Part shown: positions 24,070 to 33,480 of the stretch, piece by piece
Layout: each line of letters opens with the position of its first letter
How positions within the stretch are numbered: position 1 is the first letter of the stretch
Source of the DNA: UMGS1696 sp964634795
GTDB taxonomy: Bacteria > Bacillota > Clostridia > Oscillospirales > CAG-272
Length of the DNA stretch: 53,159 bases
Direction: 5' to 3'
Assembly (NCBI GenBank): GCA_964634795.1
Contig: CAZWLL010000009.1
Span: 1 to 53,159, forward strand
The notes under the pieces: generated by a model
What the model was told of the DNA's origin: nothing
Database searches by the model: none
What the model saw: only the letters and a program-made list of their open reading frames with translations
Translations under genes and position numbers: made by a program

Positions 24070-25209
24070 ATGTCAGACGCAGTTCTCAGTCAATTCAAAC
24101 AAACAGTTGAAGAAGAAAAAGAAAATACCGGCAAGAAATTAAAAATCGGTATTATCGGTACAGGTTGGATCGCAGAATCCCACATCGAAAGCTATAAGCT
24201 TCAGGACGACGTTGAAATCGTTGCTGCTGCCGACCTCATTCCCGGCAAAGCAGAAAAGTTCATGAAGAAGCACGGTGTTGAAGGCGTTAGATTCTATCCT
24301 TCTCACAAGGAAATGATAGACAACGAAGAGCTCGATGCTGTTTCCGTATGCACATACAACACACAGCACGCAGTTACCACAATCTATGCTCTTGAGCATG
24401 GTATTCCGGTTCTTCTCGAAAAACCCTTCACAGTAACTCTCGAAGAAGCTGAAGCAGTATGCAAGGCTGAAAAAGCAAGCGGAAAATTCGTATCCGTTGG
24501 TTTCCAGCCCAGATTCGATGCCAACATGCAGATGATCAAGAAGATTGTTGACTCCGGCGTTCTCGGTAAGATTTACTACATCCAGACCGGCGGCGGCAGA
24601 AGAAGAGGTATTCCGGGATCTACATTCATCGAAAAGTCAACCGGCGGTATCGGTGCTCTCGGCGATATCGGATGCTACTCACTTGACATGGTACTTAACG
24701 CTATCGGTTATCCGAAGCCGCTCACAGTATCCGGCTACACATCCGATTTCTTCGGAAAGAACCCGAAGTACAACGGTGCTGACGCTGCTCGTTTCTCAGT
24801 TGACGACTTTGCAGCAGCATTCATTCGTCTCGAAGGCGGTATCATTCTCGACTTCAGAATCGCATGGGCTATGCATGTAAATACACCCGGTGACACCATC
24901 ATCTTCGGTACTGAAGGCGCTCTCCGTATTCCTTCTACAGACTGCTGGAATGGTTCAGTCGGCGGTCCTATGACACTTTATCATGATGTATGCGGCGCAC
25001 AGACAGAAACCGTAATTCCGATTCTTCCTAACACAGGCAAGGGCGGCCTCTTCGATAAGAAGATTCGTTCCTTCCTCGATGCAGTTAAGACAAACGGTCC
25101 GGCTCCTGTTCCCACATCACAGATTCTTTACAACCAGGCTATCATCGACGGTATCAACAAGTCTGCTACATGCGGCCACGAAGTTGAAATCAAGTTCGAC
25201 GAGATCTAA
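24070..25209 (+). CDS. Gfo/Idh/MocA-family NAD(P)-dependent oxidoreductase
   Basis: The 379-aa protein starts with a 22-residue hydrophilic extension, then the Rossmann fold (KIGIIGTGWIAESH, residues about 24-38) and the family motif EKPFTVT with its catalytic Lys. The C-terminal alpha/beta domain contains GGIGALGDIGCYSLDM. Members oxidise or reduce a hydroxyl of a sugar or cyclitol. Codon use is strongly skewed to AAG, ATC, TTC and CTC, more than in most neighbouring genes, as in highly expressed genes. The pairing with the TIM-barrel protein upstream suggests a two-step sugar pathway; the substrate cannot be read from sequence. Confidence 0.88.
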   Translation: MSDAVLSQFKQTVEEEKENTGKKLKIGIIGTGWIAESHIESYKLQDDVEIVAAADLIPGKAEKFMKKHGVEGVRFYPSHKEMIDNEELDAVSVCTYNTQHAVTTIYALEHGIPVLLEKPFTVTLEEAEAVCKAEKASGKFVSVGFQPRFDANMQMIKKIVDSGVLGKIYYIQTGGGRRRGIPGSTFIEKSTGGIGALGDIGCYSLDMVLNAIGYPKPLTVSGYTSDFFGKNPKYNGADAARFSVDDFAAAFIRLEGGIILDFRIAWAMHVNTPGDTIIFGTEGALRIPSTDCWNGSVGGPMTLYHDVCGAQTETVIPILPNTGKGGLFDKKIRSFLDAVKTNGPAPVPTSQILYNQAIIDGINKSATCGHEVEIKFDEI

Positions 25210-25244
25210 TTAGTATCATAATAATTAATTTAATTTAGTTTTGG

Positions 25245-25274
25245 CGGGAGATGCAGATGCATCTCCCGTTTTTT
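25245..25274 (+). terminator. Terminator of the sugar isomerase-oxidoreductase pair
   Basis: CGGGAGATGCA (25245-25255) and TGCATCTCCCG (25258-25268) form an 11-bp perfect stem followed by TTTTTT. Confidence 0.9.
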
Positions 25275-25276
25275 AC

Positions 25277-25305
25277 TTGACAATTATAACATACAGTGAT
25301 ATAAT
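25277..25305 (+). promoter_or_regulatory. Promoter of the EamA transporter gene
   Basis: TTGACA (25277-25282), 17-bp spacer, TATAAT (25300-25305), perfect consensus, starting right after the preceding terminator. Confidence 0.85.
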
Positions 25306-25340
25306 TTGTGGCGTAAATTAATTTGAAGGTCGTGATTCTT

Positions 25341-26204
25341 ATGTGGATTGTTTTTGCTTTTCTGTCTGCCTTCTTTGCGGGAGTTACTTCTATTCTCGCA
25401 AAATGCGGCATTCGCAAAACCGATTCCGATGTTGCCACTGCTGTAAGAACAATAGTAGTTCTTATTTTCGCTTGGATTATGGTTTTTGTAGTCGGTTCGC
25501 AAAACACTATTTCCTCAATATCTCCGAAAACTTTAATCTTCTTAATTCTCTCAGGTGCCGCGACAGGTGCTTCATGGCTGTGTTATTTTCGTGCTCTCAG
25601 ATACGGTGACGTAAACAAAGTTGTCCCAATCGATAAATCGAGTACAATATTAACCATCATACTCGCATTTATTATTCTTCACGAGGGAATTTCTCTTTTA
25701 AAAGGCATTGCCGTTGTTTTAATTGCAGTCGGTACATTCCTTATGATACAGAAAAAAGAAAACACAGGTGAAAACGGCACAGGCAATAAAAGCTGGCTTA
25801 TTTACGCCGTACTATCGGCAGTGTTCGCCAGTCTGACATCGATACTCGGCAAAATCGGTATTGACGGCATCGACTCGAATCTCGGAACTGCAATCCGCAC
25901 ATGTGTCGTTCTTATAATGGCATGGCTTATTGTGTTTATAAAAAACAAGCAGCACACATTAAAAGACATTCCGCATCGAGAATTGCTTTTCATCTGCCTA
26001 TCGGGACTGGCGACCGGAGCATCATGGCTTTGCTATTATAAAGCTCTGAAAGACGGTCAGGCAAGCGCAGTTGTACCTATAGACAAGCTGAGCATTCTTA
26101 TTACCGTCGCATTCTCATACATTGTATTCAAGGAAAAGCTGAATCTCAAATCGGGCATAGGTCTGATACTTATCGTAGGCGGCACATTGCTTATGATTAT
26201 ATAA
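25341..26204 (+). CDS. EamA/DMT-family transporter
   Basis: The 287-aa protein has about ten membrane helices in two homologous EamA halves. The repeat is plain: GAATGASWLCYFRALRYGDVNKVVPIDKSS in the first half and a near copy GLATGASWLCYYKALKDG...VVPIDKLS in the second. DMT transporters export or import small metabolites, often amino acids or nucleotide sugars; the substrate is unknown. The ATG at 25341 is preferred over a TTG at 25323, with GAAGG about 11 nt upstream. It is a single-gene unit. Confidence 0.9.
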   Translation: MWIVFAFLSAFFAGVTSILAKCGIRKTDSDVATAVRTIVVLIFAWIMVFVVGSQNTISSISPKTLIFLILSGAATGASWLCYFRALRYGDVNKVVPIDKSSTILTIILAFIILHEGISLLKGIAVVLIAVGTFLMIQKKENTGENGTGNKSWLIYAVLSAVFASLTSILGKIGIDGIDSNLGTAIRTCVVLIMAWLIVFIKNKQHTLKDIPHRELLFICLSGLATGASWLCYYKALKDGQASAVVPIDKLSILITVAFSYIVFKEKLNLKSGIGLILIVGGTLLMII

Positions 26205-26221
26205 ATAAAATTAAAAAAATA

Positions 26222-26259
26222 AGGGAGCATTACTGCTTAAGGCTGTAATGCTCCCTGTT
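26222..26259. terminator. Bidirectional terminator between the EamA gene and hom
   Basis: AGGGAGCATTAC (26222-26233) pairs with GTAATGCTCCCT (26245-26256), an 11-nt loop, with T-rich tails on both strands. Confidence 0.85.
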
Positions 26260-26290
26260 TTATTTAAATCGTTAAGCTGAATTTCTCAAA

Positions 26291-27505
26291 TCAGATAACT
26301 CTGATATATCTGACTTCGGACAGCTGTTCTGCGGCTTCTTTTATTTCACTGATGCTTATGTTTGACGCAATTACTCTTGCTCTCTCTCCCGCTCTTGCCA
26401 ATTTCTTGACGGAAGTATCATAGTGCTCGAGTACATAGCACAGCTCTCCATCTCTTGCTTTAGCTGTAATACACCAGTCGTACTTTTCATTATCATAAAT
26501 ATTTACACTGCTGTCGGAGGCATGTGTGAATTCCGGAATATATTCGTGCTGTGCGCTGCCTGACAATACAGCGCATACGTCGGCTGCAACAGCTCCTGCC
26601 GTAGGCATTCGTCCCGCTCCTCTGCCGTAAAAGACGACCTCACCCAAGGTTTCACATTCAACAGAAATACCGTTGAATACGTCTGATATGTGCGACAGCA
26701 AAGATGTGTGTTTTACAATCATCGGTGATACGCAAACTGAGACATTCTCATTCTCTTTAATTTCCGCTCTGGCGATAAGCTTTACTTCACCGTCTATTTG
26801 CGCGGCACTGTCCATATCCTCGGATGTTATTTCTTTCATCGTGTTTGTTTTAACATATTCTGATGAATACAGCTTTCCAGTTGCCAATGCAAGAAGTATG
26901 ATAATTTTTCTTTTTGCGTCTATGCCGTCTATATCGCTTGTCGGATCCTTTTCGGCAAATCCTAATGCCTGTGCTTCGGCAAGAGCACTTTCAAAGCTGA
27001 GTCCGCCCTTTTTCATTCTCGTCAGAATGTAATTTGTAGTTCCGTTTACAATTCCCGTAATGGTCTTGATTTTCTCTCCCGCAAGCGATGTTGCAAAAGA
27101 ACGAAGGACAGGTATTCCGCCGCCTACACTTGCTTCAAACAGGTAGGAAACACCGTTTTTCTTCGCGCATGCCAGCAGCTCGTCACCGTAATTCGCAACT
27201 ACCTCTTTATTTGAGGTAACGACACTCTTTCCCGCAGTCATGCATTCCATAGTGAATTCACGCGCGGGATGTGAGCCTCCCATAACCTCACAGACAACCT
27301 CTATATCTTTATCATTTAAAATAATGTTGATATCGTGTACTACCTTCGATGCATACGGAGAATCGGGAAAGTCCCTCAAATCGAGAATATATTTAACTTC
27401 CACATCGTCTCCTACAAGCTTTTTGATTTTATCGCAGTCCGATTTTAAAACCTCCGGAATTCCTCCGCCGACTACACCGAAACCGAGTATTGCTATATAT
27501 TTCAT
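26291..27505 (-). CDS. hom: Homoserine dehydrogenase
   Basis: This enzyme reduces aspartate semialdehyde to homoserine, the branch point to threonine and methionine. The 404-aa protein has the NAD(P)-binding GFGVVGGG (7-14), the VTSNKEVV and EASVGGGIPVLRS substrate-binding blocks, and the catalytic region around DPTSDIDGIDAKRK. A short C-terminal ACT-type segment (about 335-404) is present, probably for feedback control. GAGGA precedes the start by 7 nt. It has its own promoter and stands alone; no thrB or thrC is adjacent. Confidence 0.95.
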   Translation of the reverse strand: MKYIAILGFGVVGGGIPEVLKSDCDKIKKLVGDDVEVKYILDLRDFPDSPYASKVVHDINIILNDKDIEVVCEVMGGSHPAREFTMECMTAGKSVVTSNKEVVANYGDELLACAKKNGVSYLFEASVGGGIPVLRSFATSLAGEKIKTITGIVNGTTNYILTRMKKGGLSFESALAEAQALGFAEKDPTSDIDGIDAKRKIIILLALATGKLYSSEYVKTNTMKEITSEDMDSAAQIDGEVKLIARAEIKENENVSVCVSPMIVKHTSLLSHISDVFNGISVECETLGEVVFYGRGAGRMPTAGAVAADVCAVLSGSAQHEYIPEFTHASDSSVNIYDNEKYDWCITAKARDGELCYVLEHYDTSVKKLARAGERARVIASNISISEIKEAAEQLSEVRYIRVI

Positions 27506-27564
27506 TACTTATTCCTCAATGCAATTATAAATTGTTTCTTTATCATGTGATAGATTTATTCTAT

Positions 27565-27593
27565 ATAATAACACATTTTAACTGTAAAATCAA
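27565..27593 (-). promoter_or_regulatory. Promoter of hom
   Basis: TTGATT (27593-27588), 17-bp spacer, TATTAT (27570-27565). Confidence 0.7.
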
Positions 27594-27616
27594 TACTTAA
27601 ACTTTAACAAAAGAAC

Positions 27617-27685
27617 AGACGGAGCGGCAACAAACATCTTCAAAGTATATAATCTTTAAAGAAATCCATGTTCCCTGCTCCGTCT
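27617..27685 (-). terminator. Probable terminator of the MoxR operon
   Basis: AGACGGAGC (27617-27625) and GCTCCGTCT (27677-27685) form the outer stem, with a small inner TCTTTAAAGA palindrome. A T-rich tail follows on the minus strand, just after the stop of mrnC at 27694. Confidence 0.6.
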
Positions 27686-27693
27686 TCTTCTTT

Positions 27694-28092
27694 TTATTCC
27701 GCGTTATCTTCCGTATTGAATGCTATATCGAAAAGCTCTCTGAGTCTTTCATGTCGGCCTGCAAGATATAACCATCCGAAAAGCGACTCAAGTCCCGTAG
27801 CTCTGCGATACTCACCTACCGTGCTTGATTTCGGTGTACTCGAATGCCCGAGATTTCTTCCTCTTCTGTACGCATCTTCTTCTTCTTCCGTAAGAAGCGG
27901 AAGTATTTTTTCTACAACATTGCTTTGAATATGCGCTGTTACATATTTCAATGATTCCACGCTTGCGTGACTGATATTCTTTTTTACAAGGTGTTCCCGA
28001 ACGTACAGCTCATATACACAATCTCCAAGATATGCCAGATTCTGCGAACTTATCCGGTTGATTTCCTCTGTTGTAAGTTTAATTTCTGCCAT
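27694..28092 (-). CDS. mrnC: Mini-ribonuclease III
   Basis: Mini-III is the RNase III catalytic domain without the dsRNA-binding domain; in Bacillus it matures 23S rRNA. The 132-aa protein has the catalytic block LAYLGDCVYELYVRE (about 19-33), the RRGRNLG block (about 76-82) and EYRRATGLESLFGWLYL (about 93-109), which carries conserved acidic residues. It is the last gene of the MoxR-DUF58-transglutaminase operon, 25 nt after the preceding stop. That is not its usual place beside cysS. Confidence 0.92.
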   Translation of the reverse strand: MAEIKLTTEEINRISSQNLAYLGDCVYELYVREHLVKKNISHASVESLKYVTAHIQSNVVEKILPLLTEEEEDAYRRGRNLGHSSTPKSSTVGEYRRATGLESLFGWLYLAGRHERLRELFDIAFNTEDNAE

Positions 28093-28117
28093 TTAAAATA
28101 ATATGTCTCCTTGTGAA

Positions 28118-31100
28118 TTAAATTACATTCATTATATAACGCATTCTGAGTTTTTCACCTGCGGGAAGTGATGAATATACCGAGCTTTCAATATCCTTCA
28201 GATATTCCGCAAGTGTTCTGAGCTCGCGGAATGACAGCTTGCCTCCGAATTCCTCTTTCTCGATTATATCCATTACATCGGTAATTTTATGTCCGGATAT
28301 ATTGCCGTATTCAGTTTCGACGCGCTGTGCGTATTCGGCAGGCAATTCACCGGTTTCGTGAGGCATTCCGAGCGCAGCCAAAATATCAAATACAGCATCT
28401 GTTATTTTTCTCGCGCTGTCATGTACATCTGTCTCACCCGACATAAATTTCTCTTCATTAACAGTGTTTGATACAAGCTCCTGACGCTTTTTCACTGCCT
28501 TAAGAGCACGCCGTCTGAGTATAGCCCACACGATAGACATAATGACTAATACCGCGGCAATCACGCCGAAAAGAACGATAAACACGATGTAATCTTCATC
28601 TGTATCGTCACCGAGTACGAGTGTGCTTGTTGTATCTGTATCGGTATTGGTACTTACCGTAATCTTACTGTTGTCAGTCGACGATGTTGTCGATGATGTG
28701 GTTTCCAAATCATACATCATCTCACAATACGAAGGAGTACACTCATATGTCATCCAACCGATTGCGGGATAGTATATTTCAATCCATGCGTGAGCGTCAT
28801 AGTCTCTTACCGATGAACGGTATGTAGCGGCAGCATCCTTCGCGTAAGTTCTTGAGAATCTGCTTGCTATGTAGCCTTCGTCATATCTCACGGCAAATCC
28901 GAGTTCTCTGAGAATCGCAACCGCGGATGTAGCGAAATGAACACAATAACCTTCTTTTACATCGAAAAGGAACGCTTCAAGGTTTGAATCCTCCGATATG
29001 TCGAATATCATAACAGGCTCGCCGTTTTCATCGAGAACCACATTACCGTCTTCGTCGAGCAATTCCTTGGTCGGGCAGTTGGGATAAAGTGTATACGTAT
29101 AGTTGTTTCTGAGATAATTGATAACAGCCATAATAACCGTGTGACGCGGAATAGTTTCACCTGTTTCCGCATCGGTAAACCAAGACTCATAGTTGTTTCC
29201 GTATTTTTCTTCGGCTGTCATACGCTTAATTTGGTTTTCGGTCTTGGTTTCCTGATATGATTTATCCCATTCGGGCTTTTCTCCCATAACTATTCCGTTG
29301 TCCGCAAGTATTTCATTCGCCAGCGCCGTAATCTTTTCGCTTCCGAATGTTGTTCTGTATGTTTCCTCGGTATAGTCACGATAGTTCAGCTCGGACGCGT
29401 ATGCGTTATGGAACTGCTTTCTTTCGCCCGATGTCATAGCAAGATACATTTCCACAAACGACTGTGCCTTGTATTTGTATCCCATCTCGGCTACATCTTC
29501 TTCAAACATCTCGAGCATAAACGAGAGATCGTTTCCGCTGAATGTAATTTCGCCGATTGCGGTTTCGTGAGTATATTCTTTTGTTTCATCCCATAAAACA
29601 GTATCCGCTATATCTGATTCGATAGTATCTATAGCATCGGCATATTTTTTGCACAGCATATAATATTCTATGGAACCTTCAAGATTTTCGGCAAGGTCGG
29701 GATGCTTCATTACAGGGTTAAACGAAGATGTGGAATATGATACTCCCTCGTTAAAGAAACGGGATGAATATATACCATCATAATATGCCGAATATTTTAC
29801 TTCGTTCGGTTCTATAGAGCCGTATTCCATAATTCCGAGCGCGGCATTCATAATCGAAGGAACAAACAGAATCCTGCTGTTGCCCGACACACGCTGTACA
29901 TGAACCTGGAAAACACGGAAACCGAATTCATCAAGGTTGCGGTACTGATTAACCTTATTTACTTCAAGTGCATTCGGATATACATATTTCGCAAAGAAAT
30001 ACGAAATATTATCAGGGGAATATGAGTTTCCGAAGCGTGATCTGTATGCGATAACTTCATCTGCATCTGCCGACTGCCAGCTGTCGGTATCCAAGTTATA
30101 ATCAGAACCTATCCAGCTTCTCATATATACAGGTGCCTGATAGCTTACATCAACCGAGAACAGCTTCTGACCCGTGTATTGAGGAGTATTGAAATCGACG
30201 CTTCTCGGATTAAGCTCCGCTACTCCGCCGTACATTGAAAGTGAATTCAGGTCAATGTCATCGCCCATCAGATATGCGGTAACATAAGTACGCGCGAGCT
30301 GCATTTTATTATTGATAACATCTATAATCGGGAAGTTCTTGCTTACCGCAGTATAAGGAATCCATACTGCTATTGCCGCGATAAGCATGGCCATTCCGCC
30401 CGCAAAACCTGATGCGGAACGTACTTTAAGTGTGTTTAACGCATCGGAGTATTTGTTGAGTCTCGCATTTTTCGCGTTGACCTTCTCGTCATCCTTGATC
30501 TGCTTCAGAAGATTCTTATCATCTGCCGATTTTGACTTTTTCAGCAATGCCAACTTTGCGCGATTCTTTTTCTTCTCCTCACGAAAAGCAATACGTGCGG
30601 CTTTTTTCTCCTCTGCTCGTTGTTTTTTGTCTTCTTTTTTCTGAAGCTTTTCGGAAATTTTCGCTTTCTTTAAGGCTTCGACTTTGTCTTTCTCTTCTTT
30701 TTTCGCTTTTGCTATTACCGCTGCTTTCGCTTTTTTCGCGTCGGACTTCAACATGCCGCGTTCAAGAGCGTTGTTGTATGCGGCGATAGATGCGTTTTTC
30801 AGATTGCTTTTTGCTTTCTTTTTATCTTTCTTCTCCTGCTTTGCCGCAAGCTTCGCAGCTTTCTTTGCTTCTTTCTTTTGCTTTCTCGCGGCAAATATTC
30901 CGCCGTACAGGCAGTCCGAAAGATATGTTGCCACAATACCTACAACGAAAATCAGAAGCACTGCAAGGCCTTTGTTCGTTCTCGTAATATTGAATGTGAA
31001 AACGGGAATCATATAAAGTGCGCATATAAATGCGACACCGAGTGCTTTAACACGTTTAGCGACAAACAATCCGAGTAAAAGACCGGATATAATCACTATA

Positions 31101-31687
31101 GTGCACGCAGCAGTTTTGATAAGCTCTTCTTCAGAATAGGAATACACTCCGTCGGAAATATACTGCATATATGTAGTATATCCCGCCGCTCCCATGTTTT
31201 CGAAAATCAAGTCAAGCAAGCATCTGAACGCGCTCTTAAAGTAATCGATCGGATCGGAATACGTAAGAAACGCATACAGAGCCGCACCGCCCAATGTAAT
31301 TACGGGAGATAATATTCGGGTTATTTTTGTAAGTGAAAGAAGCATTACATATATTGTACATAAAGCACACCACAAAACAACCGAGCTTACACTAACGGTT
31401 ATATTATCCGATTTGGCGCTGTTTAAAATAACCAGCTTAATGGCATCAAACAGAAACAGGTTCAGTCCGAGAATGCCCATAAATAATGTCAAGGTTCTGA
31501 GTACAAGACCGACCGCAGTATACGGTGCGTTCAAGCCTTCCGCAGGTGAGATAGTCACAGCATCACGCAATGCGGCAGTACGCGCTTTGTATCTTTTCTT
31601 CTCGGCATTGTCTATCTTCTGACTTATGGTTTCAGAAGCTGATTTCTTTCTGTTTCTCTTTATCTTCCTTTCAATATTTAATTCCAT
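28118..31687 (-). CDS. Transglutaminase-like membrane protein (TgpA type) with a long Lys/Ala-rich loop
   Basis: The 1189-aa protein has an N-terminal bundle of membrane helices (about 55-260), a very long Lys/Ala/Glu-rich segment (about 268-412), a further helix (about 428-448), a large extracytoplasmic region, and a transglutaminase-like core with Cys915 (GYCVHFATS), His967 (DAHAWIEIYY) and Glu982 (TYECTP). A last helix (about 1033-1056) is followed by a cytoplasmic tail. Members of this family are encoded with MoxR and DUF58 proteins, as here, and are thought to act on envelope proteins. The charged segment should lie in the cytoplasm by helix counting and is not usual for the family. The Shine-Dalgarno is weak and distant (GAGG about 15 nt). 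Confidence 0.88.
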   Translation of the reverse strand: MELNIERKIKRNRKKSASETISQKIDNAEKKRYKARTAALRDAVTISPAEGLNAPYTAVGLVLRTLTLFMGILGLNLFLFDAIKLVILNSAKSDNITVSVSSVVLWCALCTIYVMLLSLTKITRILSPVITLGGAALYAFLTYSDPIDYFKSAFRCLLDLIFENMGAAGYTTYMQYISDGVYSYSEEELIKTAACTIVIISGLLLGLFVAKRVKALGVAFICALYMIPVFTFNITRTNKGLAVLLIFVVGIVATYLSDCLYGGIFAARKQKKEAKKAAKLAAKQEKKDKKKAKSNLKNASIAAYNNALERGMLKSDAKKAKAAVIAKAKKEEKDKVEALKKAKISEKLQKKEDKKQRAEEKKAARIAFREEKKKNRAKLALLKKSKSADDKNLLKQIKDDEKVNAKNARLNKYSDALNTLKVRSASGFAGGMAMLIAAIAVWIPYTAVSKNFPIIDVINNKMQLARTYVTAYLMGDDIDLNSLSMYGGVAELNPRSVDFNTPQYTGQKLFSVDVSYQAPVYMRSWIGSDYNLDTDSWQSADADEVIAYRSRFGNSYSPDNISYFFAKYVYPNALEVNKVNQYRNLDEFGFRVFQVHVQRVSGNSRILFVPSIMNAALGIMEYGSIEPNEVKYSAYYDGIYSSRFFNEGVSYSTSSFNPVMKHPDLAENLEGSIEYYMLCKKYADAIDTIESDIADTVLWDETKEYTHETAIGEITFSGNDLSFMLEMFEEDVAEMGYKYKAQSFVEMYLAMTSGERKQFHNAYASELNYRDYTEETYRTTFGSEKITALANEILADNGIVMGEKPEWDKSYQETKTENQIKRMTAEEKYGNNYESWFTDAETGETIPRHTVIMAVINYLRNNYTYTLYPNCPTKELLDEDGNVVLDENGEPVMIFDISEDSNLEAFLFDVKEGYCVHFATSAVAILRELGFAVRYDEGYIASRFSRTYAKDAAATYRSSVRDYDAHAWIEIYYPAIGWMTYECTPSYCEMMYDLETTSSTTSSTDNSKITVSTNTDTDTTSTLVLGDDTDEDYIVFIVLFGVIAAVLVIMSIVWAILRRRALKAVKKRQELVSNTVNEEKFMSGETDVHDSARKITDAVFDILAALGMPHETGELPAEYAQRVETEYGNISGHKITDVMDIIEKEEFGGKLSFRELRTLAEYLKDIESSVYSSLPAGEKLRMRYIMNVI

Positions 31688-31743
31688 AAGATATATAATA
31701 CCTCGGTTTTGAATTTTTAGGTACAGTTATAACGCACAGGCTG

Positions 31744-33456
31744 TTAATGCGCCGCTTTTCTGAGATTATATCTTCCGTTTTCATCCTTGACCGTTTCAAG
31801 CTCTGTCAAATCAACTCCGTCCTGCGCAAGACGATTTTTACACATTCCGATATACTCACGCCTAATCTTTACATCTGTGTATCTTTCCTCGGGATTGAAT
31901 AAAAGAACTTCCGCAACGCATCCCGTTCCAGCGCCTCCGAATAAACCGGGAATAGCCGAGTATCTGTTTAATGAAAGCGGATCGATATTTGATGTACATA
32001 TTCTTATTGTGACATTCAATGATTCCGTAACAAGCGGTAAAAGTGTGGTTACATTATCCTTTTCGGAGCACGGTGCGGTAGTAGCGAAAACAGGATAAAT
32101 AACATCGAAGTCTTCGGGGCATGTAAGCTCTACAGCCGCAATGCCTCCTGTTTGACGTTTGTCAACCCAAATCAATGTTACATTGTTTCCGTTTCTAAGC
32201 TCGTTAAGCACCGCGCCGATTGACATTTCAACCACTCCGTCGGCACAATATTCGTCAATATCATTAACGAACTCAGGAATAATCGTTCCTCCGATAGAAA
32301 GCTCGTTTCTGATTTCATCATCGCGGCGTTTCTTTTCGTTTGCCGCTGCCTGTTCATCTGTTAACTGAATCTCTTCGATGTCGTTCTTTTTCTTCTTTGA
32401 AGCAAAGAACGACTTTTTCTCGCTCTTTTCTTTTACCTTTGTCGGCTTCTTTGATTCAGCGGCAGTGTTTATAAGTTCATCCACGAGAGCGGCGTCACCG
32501 ATTCGGTTCGCGCTTGCCCCGCGTCTTGCCATTGCCTGAGCTTTTTTAGCCGCACGCTCAGCCTCGAGAGCTTTCTTATCCTGCTTTGCTTTTTTCAGCT
32601 TAACATGCTTTTCTTTGGGTTTTCTCGCTGCTTCAGCCGCTGCTTTTTCACGAGCAATTCGCACATCCTCGTCTTCAAAAACCTCACCCGGAATCGAGCG
32701 CGAAAAATCGCACAGCATATATACACTTCTTGAGGTATTTGTATTAAACTCCTTAACCATCAGTGTACCGTTTGACGATTTTGATGACAGCTTCCAGTGA
32801 ATATTCTTTTGGCTGTCTCCGGGTATATACTCACGTATATTGCCGATTTCCGATTTTTCCGTTGAAAAAACAACCTTTGCGGAGTCGTTCGGTATATCCG
32901 ATGCGGAGGTCTGCATTTTTATTTCCATGTCGAGCTTTCTCGGAAATACCATTATTTTTTCATAAATATACGCGTCTAAGCGTATCGAAAAAAGTCCGAG
33001 AAAGTCCGAAATATACAGACATCTCACACCGATATCATATGTACCTCTGTATTTAAACGATGCCTCACGCTTAACGGAATATGCCGCAAGAGGAGCGAGA
33101 GACATATTAACAGACTGCTCCGTACATCTTACTCCGTCGTTTTCGGGAATACTTACAACCGCTTCGATAAACGGATACGCAAACGGAGATGCATTGACAA
33201 TTCTGAGTTCATATTCAAGCGGAGTCAGCTTATCAACCTTTGTGCTTGTCGAGCTTACATATATTCTGACAAGTGCTTTGCCTACAAGTACATATATCAA
33301 TGAAAGCAATGGTACAAGCACAAGAAACCAGAACAGAACCGATGATGCAGTTGCTCTTAACGCCTGAGTAAATATCAGAGAAAACACAAGAAGCAGAGCA
33401 TAGAATATTGCCGCCTTATGAAATTTTACAAGCGGTCTTTTTATATAATTATCCAT
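31744..33456 (-). CDS. DUF58 protein with a charged insertion
   Basis: The 570-aa protein has two N-terminal membrane helices (about 14-34 and 38-58), a beta-rich domain, and the DUF58 signature REYIPGDSQKNIHWKLSSKS (about 208-227). The vWA-like strand SVYMLCDFSRS (about 244-254) is followed by a Lys/Ala/Glu-rich insertion (about 262-386) before the fold resumes at NVTLIWVDKRQ. Typical relatives are about 400 aa, so the insertion explains the extra length. The gene lies between MoxR and the transglutaminase-like gene. The function of DUF58 proteins is not well defined; they appear to act with MoxR ATPases at the membrane. Confidence 0.87.
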   Translation of the reverse strand: MDNYIKRPLVKFHKAAIFYALLLVFSLIFTQALRATASSVLFWFLVLVPLLSLIYVLVGKALVRIYVSSTSTKVDKLTPLEYELRIVNASPFAYPFIEAVVSIPENDGVRCTEQSVNMSLAPLAAYSVKREASFKYRGTYDIGVRCLYISDFLGLFSIRLDAYIYEKIMVFPRKLDMEIKMQTSASDIPNDSAKVVFSTEKSEIGNIREYIPGDSQKNIHWKLSSKSSNGTLMVKEFNTNTSRSVYMLCDFSRSIPGEVFEDEDVRIAREKAAAEAARKPKEKHVKLKKAKQDKKALEAERAAKKAQAMARRGASANRIGDAALVDELINTAAESKKPTKVKEKSEKKSFFASKKKKNDIEEIQLTDEQAAANEKKRRDDEIRNELSIGGTIIPEFVNDIDEYCADGVVEMSIGAVLNELRNGNNVTLIWVDKRQTGGIAAVELTCPEDFDVIYPVFATTAPCSEKDNVTTLLPLVTESLNVTIRICTSNIDPLSLNRYSAIPGLFGGAGTGCVAEVLLFNPEERYTDVKIRREYIGMCKNRLAQDGVDLTELETVKDENGRYNLRKAAH

Positions 33457-33480
33457 TTTCAGTTCTTTCCGTGATTTTAT

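Noticed and set aside
28118..31687. Glu instead of Asp as the third residue of the transglutaminase triad (TYECTP)
   Set aside because: Glu at this place is common in TgpA-type membrane transglutaminases of Firmicutes, so I do not count it as a lost catalytic residue.
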